Of a stretch of 64,000 nucleotides of DNA, positions 51,836 through 62,159 are shown piece by piece. The notes under the pieces are model-generated. The model was not told where the DNA came from, did not search any database, and saw only the letters and a program-made list of their open reading frames with translations. How positions within the stretch are numbered: the first letter of the stretch is position 1; each line of letters opens with the position of its first letter. Position numbers and translations under genes: made by a program. The stretch is taken from contig NC_072894.1 in assembly GCF_027943255.1 (NCBI RefSeq), forward strand, positions 54,191,601 through 54,255,600. Direction: 5' to 3'. This DNA is from Anastrepha obliqua (lineage: Eukaryota > Arthropoda > Insecta > Diptera > Tephritidae).

Positions 51836-53534
51836 TTTTTTTTTTTTTTTATTTCCTACATTAATCATACATATATCTTACTGACAACTAGTAGATCTTT
51901 TAACAATTTGTTAGGAAAATTATTAAATATATTTCATCATGGCCAGTGCCAAGACGAATACAGCGATTACATTTTAGGACAGCAATTACATTTTATACAG
52001 AACAGTTATTTTAGCATACGAGAATTCATATTTAATTTAATAGGTCAATTGGTCGGTTTCTCTTCAGACTTCGTAAAGTTCTTATTTCAAGTTGTGAGAG
52101 TGTATTGACTTCTTTGTTTTTGTGCTGGTTTATTTCGTTAAAATATCTTGTGGATATCGCTTTTATTTCTTCGTCGATTAATGGTATATTGAACGTTGTA
52201 TGGATGACATCATTTTTGGTGTACCTGTCGGACATTGTTATTATACGTAAGATTTTTGATTGTTGTCGTTGTATTGTGTTTATGTGAGTTCTTTTTGCAG
52301 TTCCCCACACTTGAAGTCCGTACGTCCAGATTGGTTTAATGACCGCCTTGTATACTAAAAGTTTGTTGGAAATACTGAGCTTAGAATTTCTACTTACTAG
52401 CCAATGCAATTGTCGAAATTTTTCCTTTATTTGTTTTATTTTCTTTTTGATGTGATCTTTCCAAGTTAATTTTGAGTCCAGATGGATTCCAAGATATTTT
52501 GCAGATGTTTCAATTAGTATATTTTTATTGTTGAGCTTAATCGGCATAGCAGCAACCTTTGTTCTTGTCGTAAATATTACTTCTACAGATTTATCCTCAT
52601 TTACTTATAAACTCCATTTGTCAAACCACTTCTTTACATTGTTGGTGTACATCTGTAATTTTGTTGTTGCGGTTGAGAGGTTTTTGTCAAATGGCAATAA
52701 AATTGTGTCGTCTGCAAATGTTGCTATAGTTGAATTAGTTTCGTCTGGGAGTGGTATGTCAGAGGTAAATAAGACATATAGCAGTGGTCGTAGAACGCTG
52801 CCTTGAGGAACTCCTGCTTTTATTGGATGAATATGTGAGTATTTGTCATTGTATTTAATGTAAAAGCATCGATCAGTAAGGTAGCTCTCGATAATTAAAT
52901 AATAGTCCAGTGGTAATATTGTCTTAATTTTATGCAAGAGGCCTTTGTGCCAAACTTTGTCAAAAGCTTTTGCGACGTCTAAAAACACAGCAACGCAGTA
53001 TCGTTTATTTTCCATGCCTGAAATTATTTTTTGTGTAACTAGATGTTTTTGTTGAATAGTTGAATGCTTTTTTCGAAAACCGAATTGATGATCTGGAATG
53101 ATGTTTTTCGTGTCAAGTATTGGGGTAATTCTGTCATGTAAAGGTTTTTCTGCAATTTTAGATATAGTCGGAAGTAGGCTTATAGGTCGATATGAAGTTA
53201 AGTGTGAGCAGTTGGGTTTTTACCCGGTTTTGGTAGCGCAATGATTTCTGCGACTTTCCATACTTTTAGGTATTTTAAGTATTGTAAGCGAAACATTGCA
53301 TTAAACACGTTTCTAAGAAATATGTAGCCTCAATTGGTAGCTCCGTAAGTGCTTTGCGTGTCAGCATAACATATCCAGGTGCTTTTTTATGTTTAATTCA
53401 CTTCTTGCGCGCTTGTTTTCCTTATTTTTCTGATGGCATCAGTATTAACATTACCAATCGTGTCAATTTGTTTATGTTCATCGTTCGATAGGACATTTTC
53501 AAAATAATTTCCCAATGTCGCTGATTTTTCATCG
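51836..53534 (-). mobile_element. Jockey-type element, copy 3, truncated by LTR junction
   Basis: The 3' 1.7 kb of the same jockey-type element. It ends at 53534 in the linker between endonuclease and RT, where gypsy-type LTR sequence starts. Confidence 0.85.
52032..53534 (-). pseudogene. Jockey-type ORF2 RT region, copy 3 (best preserved)
   Basis: The RT core is open with DVAKAFDKVWHKGLL, AGVPQGSVLRPLLYVLF and FADDTILLPFDKN (52605-53015). After one stop at about 52603-52605 the thumb and C-terminal part are open as a single frame (YLGIHLDSKLTWKDHI, VIKPIWTYGLQVWGTAKR; 52032-52547). Copies 1 and 2 are broken by indels where this copy is open. Endonuclease and ORF1 are absent. Confidence 0.85.
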
Positions 53535-53996
53535 GCTGAGTCGGTTTTACTGACCACACACAAACCCATGGCATAATCTTTATATATTTATTATGTATTT
53601 AGGTTTAGATTCATGTTTTCCATTTATGTACTTAGCTTTAGTCTTTTATACTCCCCATTCTTATAATCAGTTTTGTCCAGACAGTTATTCAATAAAGAAC
53701 GATTGGCTTTACTCCGGAACGCCGCCGTTAATATTTGATCTATTAATTTACACTGTTGAGCCACAAGGCCAATAGTCCAACAAGGGGACGAAGTCAAATC
53801 GCCCAACATAACCATCCTAAAGTTAATTGAATTAAGAAGTGGCTGAGACGTATCAGCAACATCCGCCGCTGGACCAAGGAATCAATACTGCTCCAGAAGG
53901 AAGTTGAATACATATAACTTGAGACGTGTCAGCAACACCCGCCGCTGGACCAAGGCATCAATACTGCTCCAGAGGGAAGTTGAACTAATATAACTG
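53535..53996 (+). repeat. 5' LTR of gypsy-type element 2, truncated at its 5' end
   Basis: Matches 58140-58524 of the 3' LTR, with one extra copy of a 77 bp unit (GAGACGTATCAGCAACATCC and GAGACGTGTCAGCAACACCC). The first base pair shared is at the boundary with the jockey-type fragment. Confidence 0.92.
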
Positions 53997-54013
53997 GCGC
54001 CCAACAGAGTTAA
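53996..54013 (+). other. Primer-binding site of gypsy-type element 2
   Basis: TGGCGCCCAACAGAG begins at the last base of the 5' LTR. It is of the same TGGCGCCC type as element 1; the exact tRNA is not assigned. Confidence 0.7.
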
Positions 54014-54200
54014 CTGGAACTAGATAATCTTACGATATCTATTAAGCTAGGAACACCATGGCCCTAAACAAGAACATGTAAGTGACTGTTCGGTAAAAAT
54101 TAGAAAAAGTATTTACGAAAAACTATTTTAAATAAAAAAAATTGTGAATAAATTGGCAAAGCGAAAGTGACCATTACGGTATAGTCGCGAAATTATTGAC

Positions 54201-55688
54201 GTGCAAGTGCAGTTTTTTTTTGTTAAGAGAAACAAGTTGATACTTTCGCTTCATTGGCTGCTCATGACTTGGGCTTATAGAAATATAAAGATAGAGTACG
54301 ACAGTGGCGAAGAGCAAGAAATAGGATTTAGGCCAGGAAGAAACAGTCAATTAGGAATGGAGCCGGCATTACTAAAAGCGTTAATAGAAGGTGCGGTAAA
54401 CAGTGCGCTCCTCGAACAAGAGAGGAGACTAAAAGACGAGTTCCGAGCGGAACTTGAAACAGTTAGAGGTCAGGTTAATGCATTAAGAATAGAGACCCCA
54501 CAAGTTGAAACATACCAGAGAGTAACAATTGACCCTAGTGTGGGATGTGAGGTGAAGTTAGACATTGTAAAATCAGTGCCTAACTTCAATGGAAATCATG
54601 AGGAATACGTGTCGTGGCGACAGGCGGCTATAGACGCATACGAGATTTTCAAAAGATACGTAGGCAGCGAGGCGCATTACGAGGCTGTGGCCATTTTAAA
54701 AAACAAAGTAACTGGTCCAGCTCGTGCCATCCTTACGTCGCACAATACAGTGCTTAATTTTGACGCCATTATCGCTAGGCTCGACTGCTCGTACGCAGAC
54801 AAAACATCCTTGCGCGTACTTAGGCAGCAACTAGAACTGGTTAGGCAGGGTGACCTAAACTTAATGGAATATTACGATGAGGTAGAAAAGAAGCTCACTC
54901 TGGTCACAAATAAAATAGTAATGACTCATGACGAGCAAGCTGCGTCCATTCTTTGTGCAGAAATTAGAGACGATGCACTACACGCTTTCATGGCAGGACT
55001 TAGGAGGCCCCTAAAATCTTTAGTAATGCCAGCGAAGCCCAAGGATTTGCCATCTGCATTAGCAGTGGCCCGTGAGGCTGAAAATAGCATCGAAATAAGC
55101 GCATTTGCTGCATCTTATGCTAAAGTAATTGAAGAAAGAAACCATAGCGGCGATAATACTAGATTTGGCAATCGTAACCAAGCTAGACAAGGCAGGGGCC
55201 AGGAAAGAAATCCACATTTTATGGGAAATCAAGGCCAAAGCAGGGCACAGCAAGCTGACCCTAAAACGCTAGCGAATGACAAAGAGCCACAATCAAAATA
55301 TCAGGCTCAACCCATAGACGTTGATCCTTCGATGTCCAAGTTAAGACAACAGACCAATTGGGGAAAGCCACAGGGCTATTCTACACAAGACGGGGCTCGC
55401 AAAAGGCATAACACTTCAGAACGCACGTCAGGCTATAGGCGCCAAAAGATTAACAATATTACGCAACGAGCGCCTACCGAAGACGAGAAAGAATACGAAG
55501 AAATGGCCGAAACTGCGCGTGCTGAAATAGATGACGAAAGTGGCGAACCCGAGGACAACGATTTATTGAATTTTTTAAGAGGTCGTTCCCGATTGCCGTT
55601 CGTCGAGCGTCAATTGGCTGGCAAAACATTAAAGATTCTTATCGACACCGGGGCGGCAAAAAGTTACATTAAACCCGTAAAGGAGTAA
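54201..55688 (+). CDS. gag: Gypsy-type element 2 gag with protease start
   Basis: 495 codons; the ATG at 54357 (MEPALLKALIEG) is the more likely natural start because the upstream residues look like leader sequence. Gag signature: VPNFNGNHEEYVSWR, LDCSYADKTSLRVLRQQL, VRQGDLNLMEYYDEVEKKL, PKDLPSALAVAREAE. An Arg/Gln-rich tail follows, then, in the same frame, protease LIDTGAAKSYI. Stop TAA at 55686-55688; the frame reopens straight after it. T TTT TTA at 55571-55577 sits in frame where a gag/pol shift would occur. Confidence 0.9.
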   Translation: MQVQFFFVKRNKLILSLHWLLMTWAYRNIKIEYDSGEEQEIGFRPGRNSQLGMEPALLKALIEGAVNSALLEQERRLKDEFRAELETVRGQVNALRIETPQVETYQRVTIDPSVGCEVKLDIVKSVPNFNGNHEEYVSWRQAAIDAYEIFKRYVGSEAHYEAVAILKNKVTGPARAILTSHNTVLNFDAIIARLDCSYADKTSLRVLRQQLELVRQGDLNLMEYYDEVEKKLTLVTNKIVMTHDEQAASILCAEIRDDALHAFMAGLRRPLKSLVMPAKPKDLPSALAVAREAENSIEISAFAASYAKVIEERNHSGDNTRFGNRNQARQGRGQERNPHFMGNQGQSRAQQADPKTLANDKEPQSKYQAQPIDVDPSMSKLRQQTNWGKPQGYSTQDGARKRHNTSERTSGYRRQKINNITQRAPTEDEKEYEEMAETARAEIDDESGEPEDNDLLNFLRGRSRLPFVERQLAGKTLKILIDTGAAKSYIKPVKE

Positions 55689-56504
55689 AAAAACGTAACA
55701 CCAGTCGACACCCCTTTTACTGTGAACTCCATTCACGGGTCCAGTAAAATTAAAAAAAAATGTTCAATAGTAATTTTTGGGAAAGTTGCCACGTTTTTCA
55801 TATTAGATACCCTTGACACCTTTGATGCTATAATAGGCTTCGATCTGCTCACGCAGGCGGGGGTAACTATTGACCTGATGGAAAACAGCATAAACTACGG
55901 TAATACTTCGGAAATACTCAATCACCATCCGTGCGATAACGTGAACTTTACACGTGTCGATGATATCGTAGTCCCAAATTCCGTAAAAGGCGAATTCAAG
56001 AAAATGATACTGAAGAGAATTAGTGCATTCGCGACCTCTAACGAGGCACTGCCTTACAATACTTCAGTCGTCGCCAGGATCCGGACTGTAGACAATAAGG
56101 AGGTATATTCAAAGCCCTATCCATACCCAGTAGGCGTGTCAGATTTTGTAAACAACGAAGTCGCACAGCTGTTGAAAGATGGCATCATAAGGCCATCAAG
56201 ATCTGCGTATAATAGCCCAGTCTGGGTTGTTGATAAGAAAGGAATAGATTCCAACGGAAATAAGAATAAACGGCTGGTCATTGACAAAGATCGACTAATA
56301 AAAGCTCAGCAAGATCAATTAGCTAGATGCAACCCGAACAGACAGAACAGGATGTTTGATGTAGGAGAAAAAGTTTACCTCAAAAATAACAAAAGATTAG
56401 GTAACAAACTATCTCCCTTGTGCACAGAGGGCGCCGTACAAGCAGACCTGGGAACGTCTATACTTGTTAAGGGGAGGGTGGTCCATAAGGACAATGTGAG
56501 GTAA
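55689..56504 (+). pseudogene. pol: Gypsy-type element 2 pol remnant: protease end and RT start fused to integrase C-terminus
   Basis: After the TAA the same frame continues through the protease C-terminus (DAIIGFDLLTQAGV) and RT N-terminus (KPYPYPVGVSDFVNNEV, LLKDGIIRPSRSAYNSPVW, KRLVID), then jumps without frame loss to an integrase C-terminal segment (DVGEKVYLKNNKRLGNKLS, GRVVHKDNVR). The RT catalytic YxDD, RNase H and the integrase DDE core are all absent. Not functional. Confidence 0.9.
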
Positions 56505-56518
56505 ACATAGGTCATAAC

Positions 56519-58004
56519 GCATAAGATTTCATACAGGTTCATCGGAGTGACCCTCATACTCTTATCCACAACTCACGCACGCATCACCGATTTCTCGCAC
56601 GCAAGCTACATTCCGATATTGGACGGAAACGTTTTTGTATGGGAACAACATAGTTACGTGAGACATTCTACAAATTTATATAATTTCGTGAGCATTATAG
56701 ATGATACAATTAAATTATCAAAACTTTCCCTCAGTCACGCATGCGAAAATTGTTAGATGTAGATATCGACCATATTCAGAATATTTTATCTAGCTTAACG
56801 GTACACCATAGAATGGCCAGAAGTTTAGACTTTCTAGGAACAGCTTTAAAAATCGTTGCAGGTACGCCTGATGCATCAGACTTAGAAAAGATTAAACTTA
56901 CCGAAGCCGAGCTCATAGAATCAAACAACAGACAAGTAATAGTAATCACTGAAGCACAGAAACAAATTAACCTTTTAACTGATGCAGTAAATAAATCAAT
57001 TAAAGAAAAAAAAGGCGAGTTCGTAGACTCTCCTCATTTGTATGAAACTTTACTTGCACGAAATAGAATGTTAACCACTGAAATCCAAAACCTTATGCTC
57101 ACTATAACGCTCGCCAAATCTAACATCATAAACCCCGCAATTCTCGACCACGAAGATTTAAAATCAATTTTTACCGAACAGCTCACAGAGGTCCCAATAG
57201 TTAGTTTAATGGCAGTATCAAATATAAAAATATTTCAATCAAATAGAGTAATCCACATAATAATTGAATATCCTAATGTTAAGACTATTTGTAAGAAGGT
57301 TATGATATATCCTGTTGCCCACAATAACACCATTCTGCAAGTACATGATGACATAGTAGCTGAATGCGACGATGGAGTCCTAGCTGTGACAGAATGCGCT
57401 ACAACCAACTTTGCGACGTTCTGCAAGAAATCTGCTTACGACACATGCGCCAGCGGATTACATTCCGGAGGCTCAGCGTTATGCCACACACAGCCAAGCC
57501 ACTTGGAACCGATTACCCCTAATCGTTGTCAACGAACTATCAGCAAGAGTAAGAGTAGATGACGGCCCAGTGATGACAATTGAAGGCACGCATCTCATCA
57601 CATTTCAACGTATTGCGACTATAAACGAGACCACATACATTAACTACAATGGTGTTGTAAACAAGAGTCCAGGCATCGTGGCGTCACCATTGCTGAATAT
57701 TACAGGACACGACCAAGTGCTCAGCCTACCAATGTTACAAAGGATGAATGAACACAATCTGCATATAATTCAGAAGTTAAGAGACGATATGTTTTCCGGA
57801 GGGACTCCCAGAGCCTGGTTCATGGTTGGTGTAACACTCAGCCTTGCCTTTGGCTGTATTGGCATCATCTATCAATGTTGGTACCGGAGAAGATCTTCCA
57901 TCAAATTGCAAGAACTGGTAAAGGAGTTAAGTGTCACCGAGGACGGCAACAATCTTAAAGGGGGGCTAGTTAACAGCCAAGTCATCGAACTTGCCTCGCA
58001 ATGA
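56519..58004 (+). pseudogene. env: Gypsy-type element 2 env, frameshifted
   Basis: Three frame segments (56547-56756, 56741-57562, 57411-58004) together cover an insect retroviral envelope: hydrophobic start, ectodomain with FLGTALKIVAG fusion-like region, Cys-containing part and a membrane span AWFMVGVTLSLAFGCIGII followed by a basic cytoplasmic tail. Two frameshifts (about 56745 and 57420-57560) disrupt it. The last dozen codons lie within the 3' LTR. The furin-like site is not evident. Non-functional; described only. Confidence 0.82.
57957..57965 (+). other. Polypurine tract of gypsy-type element 2
   Basis: AAAGGGGGG, two bases before AGTTAAC, the LTR start. Confidence 0.8.
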
Positions 58005-58524
58005 ATTCACCTAGCAACCCGCGCGCAAACAATGTCGTTGAACCCGACCACATATGCAACATAAACAAAATAATGTGGGTCGAAGCAACGGCCAGTCGTT
58101 TCCGTTATGTCGCAAGCGTTGGAGTTCTGACCGAAATATGCTGAGTCGGTTTTACTGACCACACACAAACCCATGGCATAATCTTTATATATTTATTATG
58201 TATTTAGGTTTAGATTCATGTTTTCCATTTATGTACTTAGCTTTAGTCTTTTATACTCCCCATTCTTATAATCAGTTTTGTCCAGACAGTTATTCAATAA
58301 AGAACGATTGGCTTTACTCCGGAACGCCGCCGTTAATATTTGATCTATTAATTTACACTGTTGAGCCACAAGGCCAATAGTCCAACAAGGGGACGAAGTC
58401 AAATCGCCCAACATAACCATCCTAAAGTTAATTGAATTAAGAAGTGGCTGAGACGTATCAGCAACATCCGCCGCTGGACCAAGGCATCAATACTGCTCCA
58501 GAGGGAAGTTGAACTAATATAACT
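57968..58524 (+). repeat. 3' LTR of gypsy-type element 2
   Basis: 557 bp, AGTTAAC to ATAACT. Only its last 385 bp are also present at the 5' end of the element. The start was placed from the polypurine tract and the AGTTAAC typical of gypsy LTRs. It contains an AATAAAG signal and a single 77 bp unit. Confidence 0.85.
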
Positions 58525-59943
58525 TATACATATATTACATACTTAGAATTAATTTATTCATCTCACAAGAAATAATCCATTTGCGCATGCGAAATGCCTA
58601 CGGGAAATAAGCATGAAAGAGAAATGTGAATTTTGCACATACATATGTATGTGTATTAGAAATATGTTTGCATACGTTTGTCTATTTGCTTTGAATTCTG
58701 TATATGGAGATGTGTATGAGCTGGGTTTTGAGGCAAGTCAAGATTTTTTTCTGCCCACATGAATAGGGATGGTAGATGTTATAGTTATATAATATATTCA
58801 ACGCTTTGTAGCATATTAATATACACACATATGTATATAATAATTTAAAAAGTACAACATATTGCTGAATAATAAACCTTGATGTAAATGAATGGTTTAC
58901 AAAGTTATTTTTGTGTTATGATATTTGAATAATTTTGATAATGGACCTAAATTCAATACAATTTAGTCAATTAGATACTTAAAATTTCATATTCGTACAT
59001 GCATATACTTAGAATTATAATATTATTATTTATTAGAGCAATATGAAATATAACACTAATTGATAGAGCACACTAGCTACTTAGGCCTACGGTTCTATTG
59101 CGCTACTTAGAATTAAAATATTCATCTCACAAGAAATAATCCATTTGCGCATGCAAAATGCCGACGGCAAATAAGCATGAAAGAAAAATGTACAAGTCTT
59201 CTGTTATTTTCTTTTCCCTAACACCAAATCATGGCATTTTACATTTCAATGCAAACGCTATATTTATTTCTGTTGACTACGCTCCGCTATGTTAACTCTC
59301 TTCTGTTAACTTCCTACCCTCGTTTTGATGTGTTTTGACATTTAACCTGTCCATTCGTTCCTGAGCCTTCTCTATGAATTTACGTTCTCTGATATCTGTT
59401 TCAGGTAGAAATACCCTACATCCGTTTTTTTTAATTATTAGTATATTATTATATAAAGCTATGACTACAAAAAAACTAATTATTCAAAAAACGCTGTTGG
59501 ACGTGTCGGTCAATTTTGCATTTTTGTATTGGGACAGGGAACGTGTTAAAATACAGTTTTTGAATAGTTTTTATTGATTCGGAGCGCGTTTAGTTTGCTA
59601 TCGATTCCATACAATAACATTTTTTGTCATTTACTTTTTACGACAACTAATAGCTTATTTTCGAAGTGATTTCAACAAATACATAGGTACATCATTAATC
59701 CTATTTAATTGGTTAAATACCTTAAATACATTGTTGTTTTAATATAGATCTATGTATATGACTCTTTACAGCATATAATTGAAAAAAATATTTTTCAAGA
59801 TATTACATCAGTAATTATCTTTTGTTTCTAAATGGTAAGTATTTACATATTTTTAACTGCGGCACATACTAATAATATGACAATTTGTGGATAGGTAATC
59901 ATACATATAGAACTGAGTAAATTTTCACAAAAATTATAAAGTC
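58525..59943. other. Non-coding sequence upstream of Helitron gene, with 87 bp direct repeat
   Basis: An AT-rich stretch with no supported gene. An 87 bp sequence beginning ACTTAGAATT and ending AAATGT occurs at 58541-58627 and again at 59105-59191, about 90% alike. This may be part of the Helitron's 5' region or of an older insertion. Confidence 0.6.
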
Positions 59944-61263
59944 ATGGCTGGAAGACGTCGTCGTTCGAACATAGGTCGTAGTACAGTGGATGCCAGAAGA
60001 CTACGTTCAGTAAGAGATGAAAAATCGTCAACGGAACGTGAGGCTCGCCGCAGTCAGATGCGGGATAGATATAGAGCTGAGAGAGAGAGGGAATCTTCAG
60101 TAGAGCGTCAGGTTCGTTGCAGCCGGGATCGAGATAGGCATACGGTTCAGAGGGACAGAGAATCGTCAGCAGAGCGTGAGGCTCGACTCAGTCAGCTTCG
60201 GGATAGATATAGAGCTCAGAGAGAGGGAGAATCTTCAAGAGAGCGTGAGCTTCGCCGCACCCGAGATAAGGACAGACATCGAATAAAGAGAGCCAGAGAA
60301 TCATCAGCACGAGTTACTAATTCATGGGTGAGTAAAGAAAATTCGGCCATGAATTATGATCCTTCGATTTCTTACAAGGACGACCGAATAGTATCAATAG
60401 GTACTATGTCAGTAGTGTGTGAACATTGCTTCGCATTGAAATTCAAGGACGAATCGAAAGGTATGTGTTGTTTACAAGGAAAAGTCAAATTAGAAGAAAT
60501 TCTCCCTCCACCTGAACCACTTCACTCTCTTCTTACGGGTGATCATCAGAAATCTAATCATTTCATGCGCTATATACGCCATTACAATAACGCATTTCAA
60601 ATAACCTTTTTTAAGAGTAAGCAAGTCGTTGAGCGTGGGTTCATGCCTACATTTAAAATTCAAGGGCAAGTATACCACTTAGCTGGGAGCTTGCTACCAC
60701 TTCGACCCGATGATCACAAATTCCTGCAAATATATTTTATTGCAGATCCAGATACACAAGCATCTACGAGGTGTTCAAGTGTTGCACGGCCAATTGATAG
60801 AGATTTGATTAGATCTCTCCAAGATATGTTACATTCTCATAATTGCTACATACAGTCTTTCAAAACTGCGATTGAGAGTGTTCCAGCAGATACTCCTGAC
60901 TTTAATGTCGTAATCCATGCAAATAAAGTTCCTGTTGGAGAACACAGAGGACGATACAATGCGCCTTCCACGAGTGAAGTAGCAGTGGTGATAGCCGGAC
61001 AGCAATTTGACAAAAGAGATATTGTATTGCATAGTCGTGATGATAATTTGCAAAAAATTTCAGAGTTACACAGATCTTATGACAGCTTACAATATCCTTT
61101 GATGCTATGTCGTGGAGAAAATAGTTATGCTATTAATATTTCTCAAGTTGACCCAATCGGTGGTACACCTCTGCGTAAAACAGTGTCATGTATGAACTAC
61201 TATTGCTACCGTATAATGACAAGACGTAATGATTTCAACACTTTGCTTAGATATGGATGTTAA
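59944..61263 (+). pseudogene. Helitron Rep/helicase, N-terminal segment
   Basis: 439 codons. Residues 31-122 are four 23-residue repeats rich in Arg, Glu and Ser (RDRYRAERERESS type). Then come the zinc-finger-like CEHCFALKFKDESKGMCC, and GQVYHLAGSLLP with FLQIYFIADP, which in Helitron proteins precede the Rep domain. The frame stops at 61261-61263, but the next segment overlaps it in another frame, so a single-base change has split the gene. This protein would nick, unwind and transfer single strands during rolling-circle transposition. Confidence 0.9.
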
Positions 61264-62159
61264 CAAACCAATACTTGGTAGATCAATATGCTAAAATTGA
61301 ATCTGAGAGATTGGCCTACATCCGTAATAATCAAACTAAATTGAGAGCCGAAAATTACGTTCATCTTCAGGATGCTTTACAGGCGAATGAACACCACAAC
61401 GGCATTGGGCAGTTGGTTATACTACCTTCATCATTCACAGGTGGACCTCGATATTTACACGAAAAATCGCAAGACGCCATGGCTTACGTCAGAAAGTACG
61501 GCAAACCTGATTTATTTATAACTGCAACATGTAATCCAAATTGGTCGGAAATCAGAAAAAATATTAACACCAATTCACCACAAGACAGAGTCTTCCATTT
61601 AAAAGTACAGAAAATGCTGCACCTCATTAACAAGTCTCATATATTCGGCCCGCCGCACTGTCATATGTACACAATAGAATGGCAGAAGCGTGGCTTGCCA
61701 CATGTACACCTGCTGGTGTGGTTAGTGAACAAAATTAGACCAAACCAAATTGACAGGGTTATTTCAGCTGAATTACCGGATAAAGATGAAGATCCTATCC
61801 TATACGAAATCGTAAAGAAACATATGGTACACGGCCCTTACGGGACTTTAAACCCGAGTTCTCCATGTATGCGAGATTCTAAATGCAGCAAAAAATTTCC
61901 GAAGTCGTTCCAAACTCAAACAATTACTAGCGATGATGGATACCCCAAATATCGTCGACGATCGCCAGAAGGGGGTGGGCAAATTGCTACCGTCCGAAAC
62001 ATTAATATTGACAACCGATGGATCGTTCCCTATAATCCGCTCCTTTTGAAAATTTTTGATGCCCACATCAACGTGGAGTTGTGCAATTCAATAAAGTCAA
62101 TCCAATATGTTACTAAGTACATTAATAAAGGCCACTTTCAACATACAATCACCAAATGA
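61257..62159 (+). pseudogene. Helitron Rep/helicase, Rep (HUH) segment
   Basis: 300 codons. It begins with the Helitron_like_N region (LTNQYLVDQYAKIESERL, GGPRYLHEKSQDAM, FITATCNPNW), has the HUH metal motif in GLPHVHLLVWL (about residue 145) and the tyrosine motif in YVTKYINKG (about residue 283), so both key catalytic elements of the Rep nuclease are present. The frame ends through a second frameshift near 62145; SPNEVEIYQSGRY follows in frame 1. Confidence 0.93.

Larger units (their letters stand above)
49498..53534. repeat. Tandem composite unit, copy 3 (truncated)
   Basis: This third copy matches the first 4-5 kb of the unit and then ends inside the jockey-type element at 53534, where LTR sequence of another element begins. 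It lacks an approximately 820 bp block present in copies 1 and 2 (about 1717-2540 in copy 1), with the junction near 51219. In the jockey RT region it keeps an open frame where copies 1 and 2 share indels, so it preserves the older state there. Confidence 0.93.
53535..58524 (+). mobile_element. Gypsy-type (errantivirus-like) LTR element 2, defective
   Basis: It has a truncated 5' LTR, a TGGCGCCC primer site, gag-protease, the start of RT fused to the end of integrase, env pieces, polypurine tract AAAGGGGGG and a full 3' LTR (AGTTAAC...ATAACT). Gag and env resemble the gypsy group and are clearly different from element 1. The 5' LTR has lost about its first 172 bp at the junction with tandem copy 3, so no target duplication can be seen. 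Confidence 0.93.

Noticed and set aside
54201..54356. Gag N-terminal extension of element 2 as a signal peptide (hydrophobic start)
   Set aside because: It lies in the leader between primer site and the likely gag ATG at 54357; probably untranslated.
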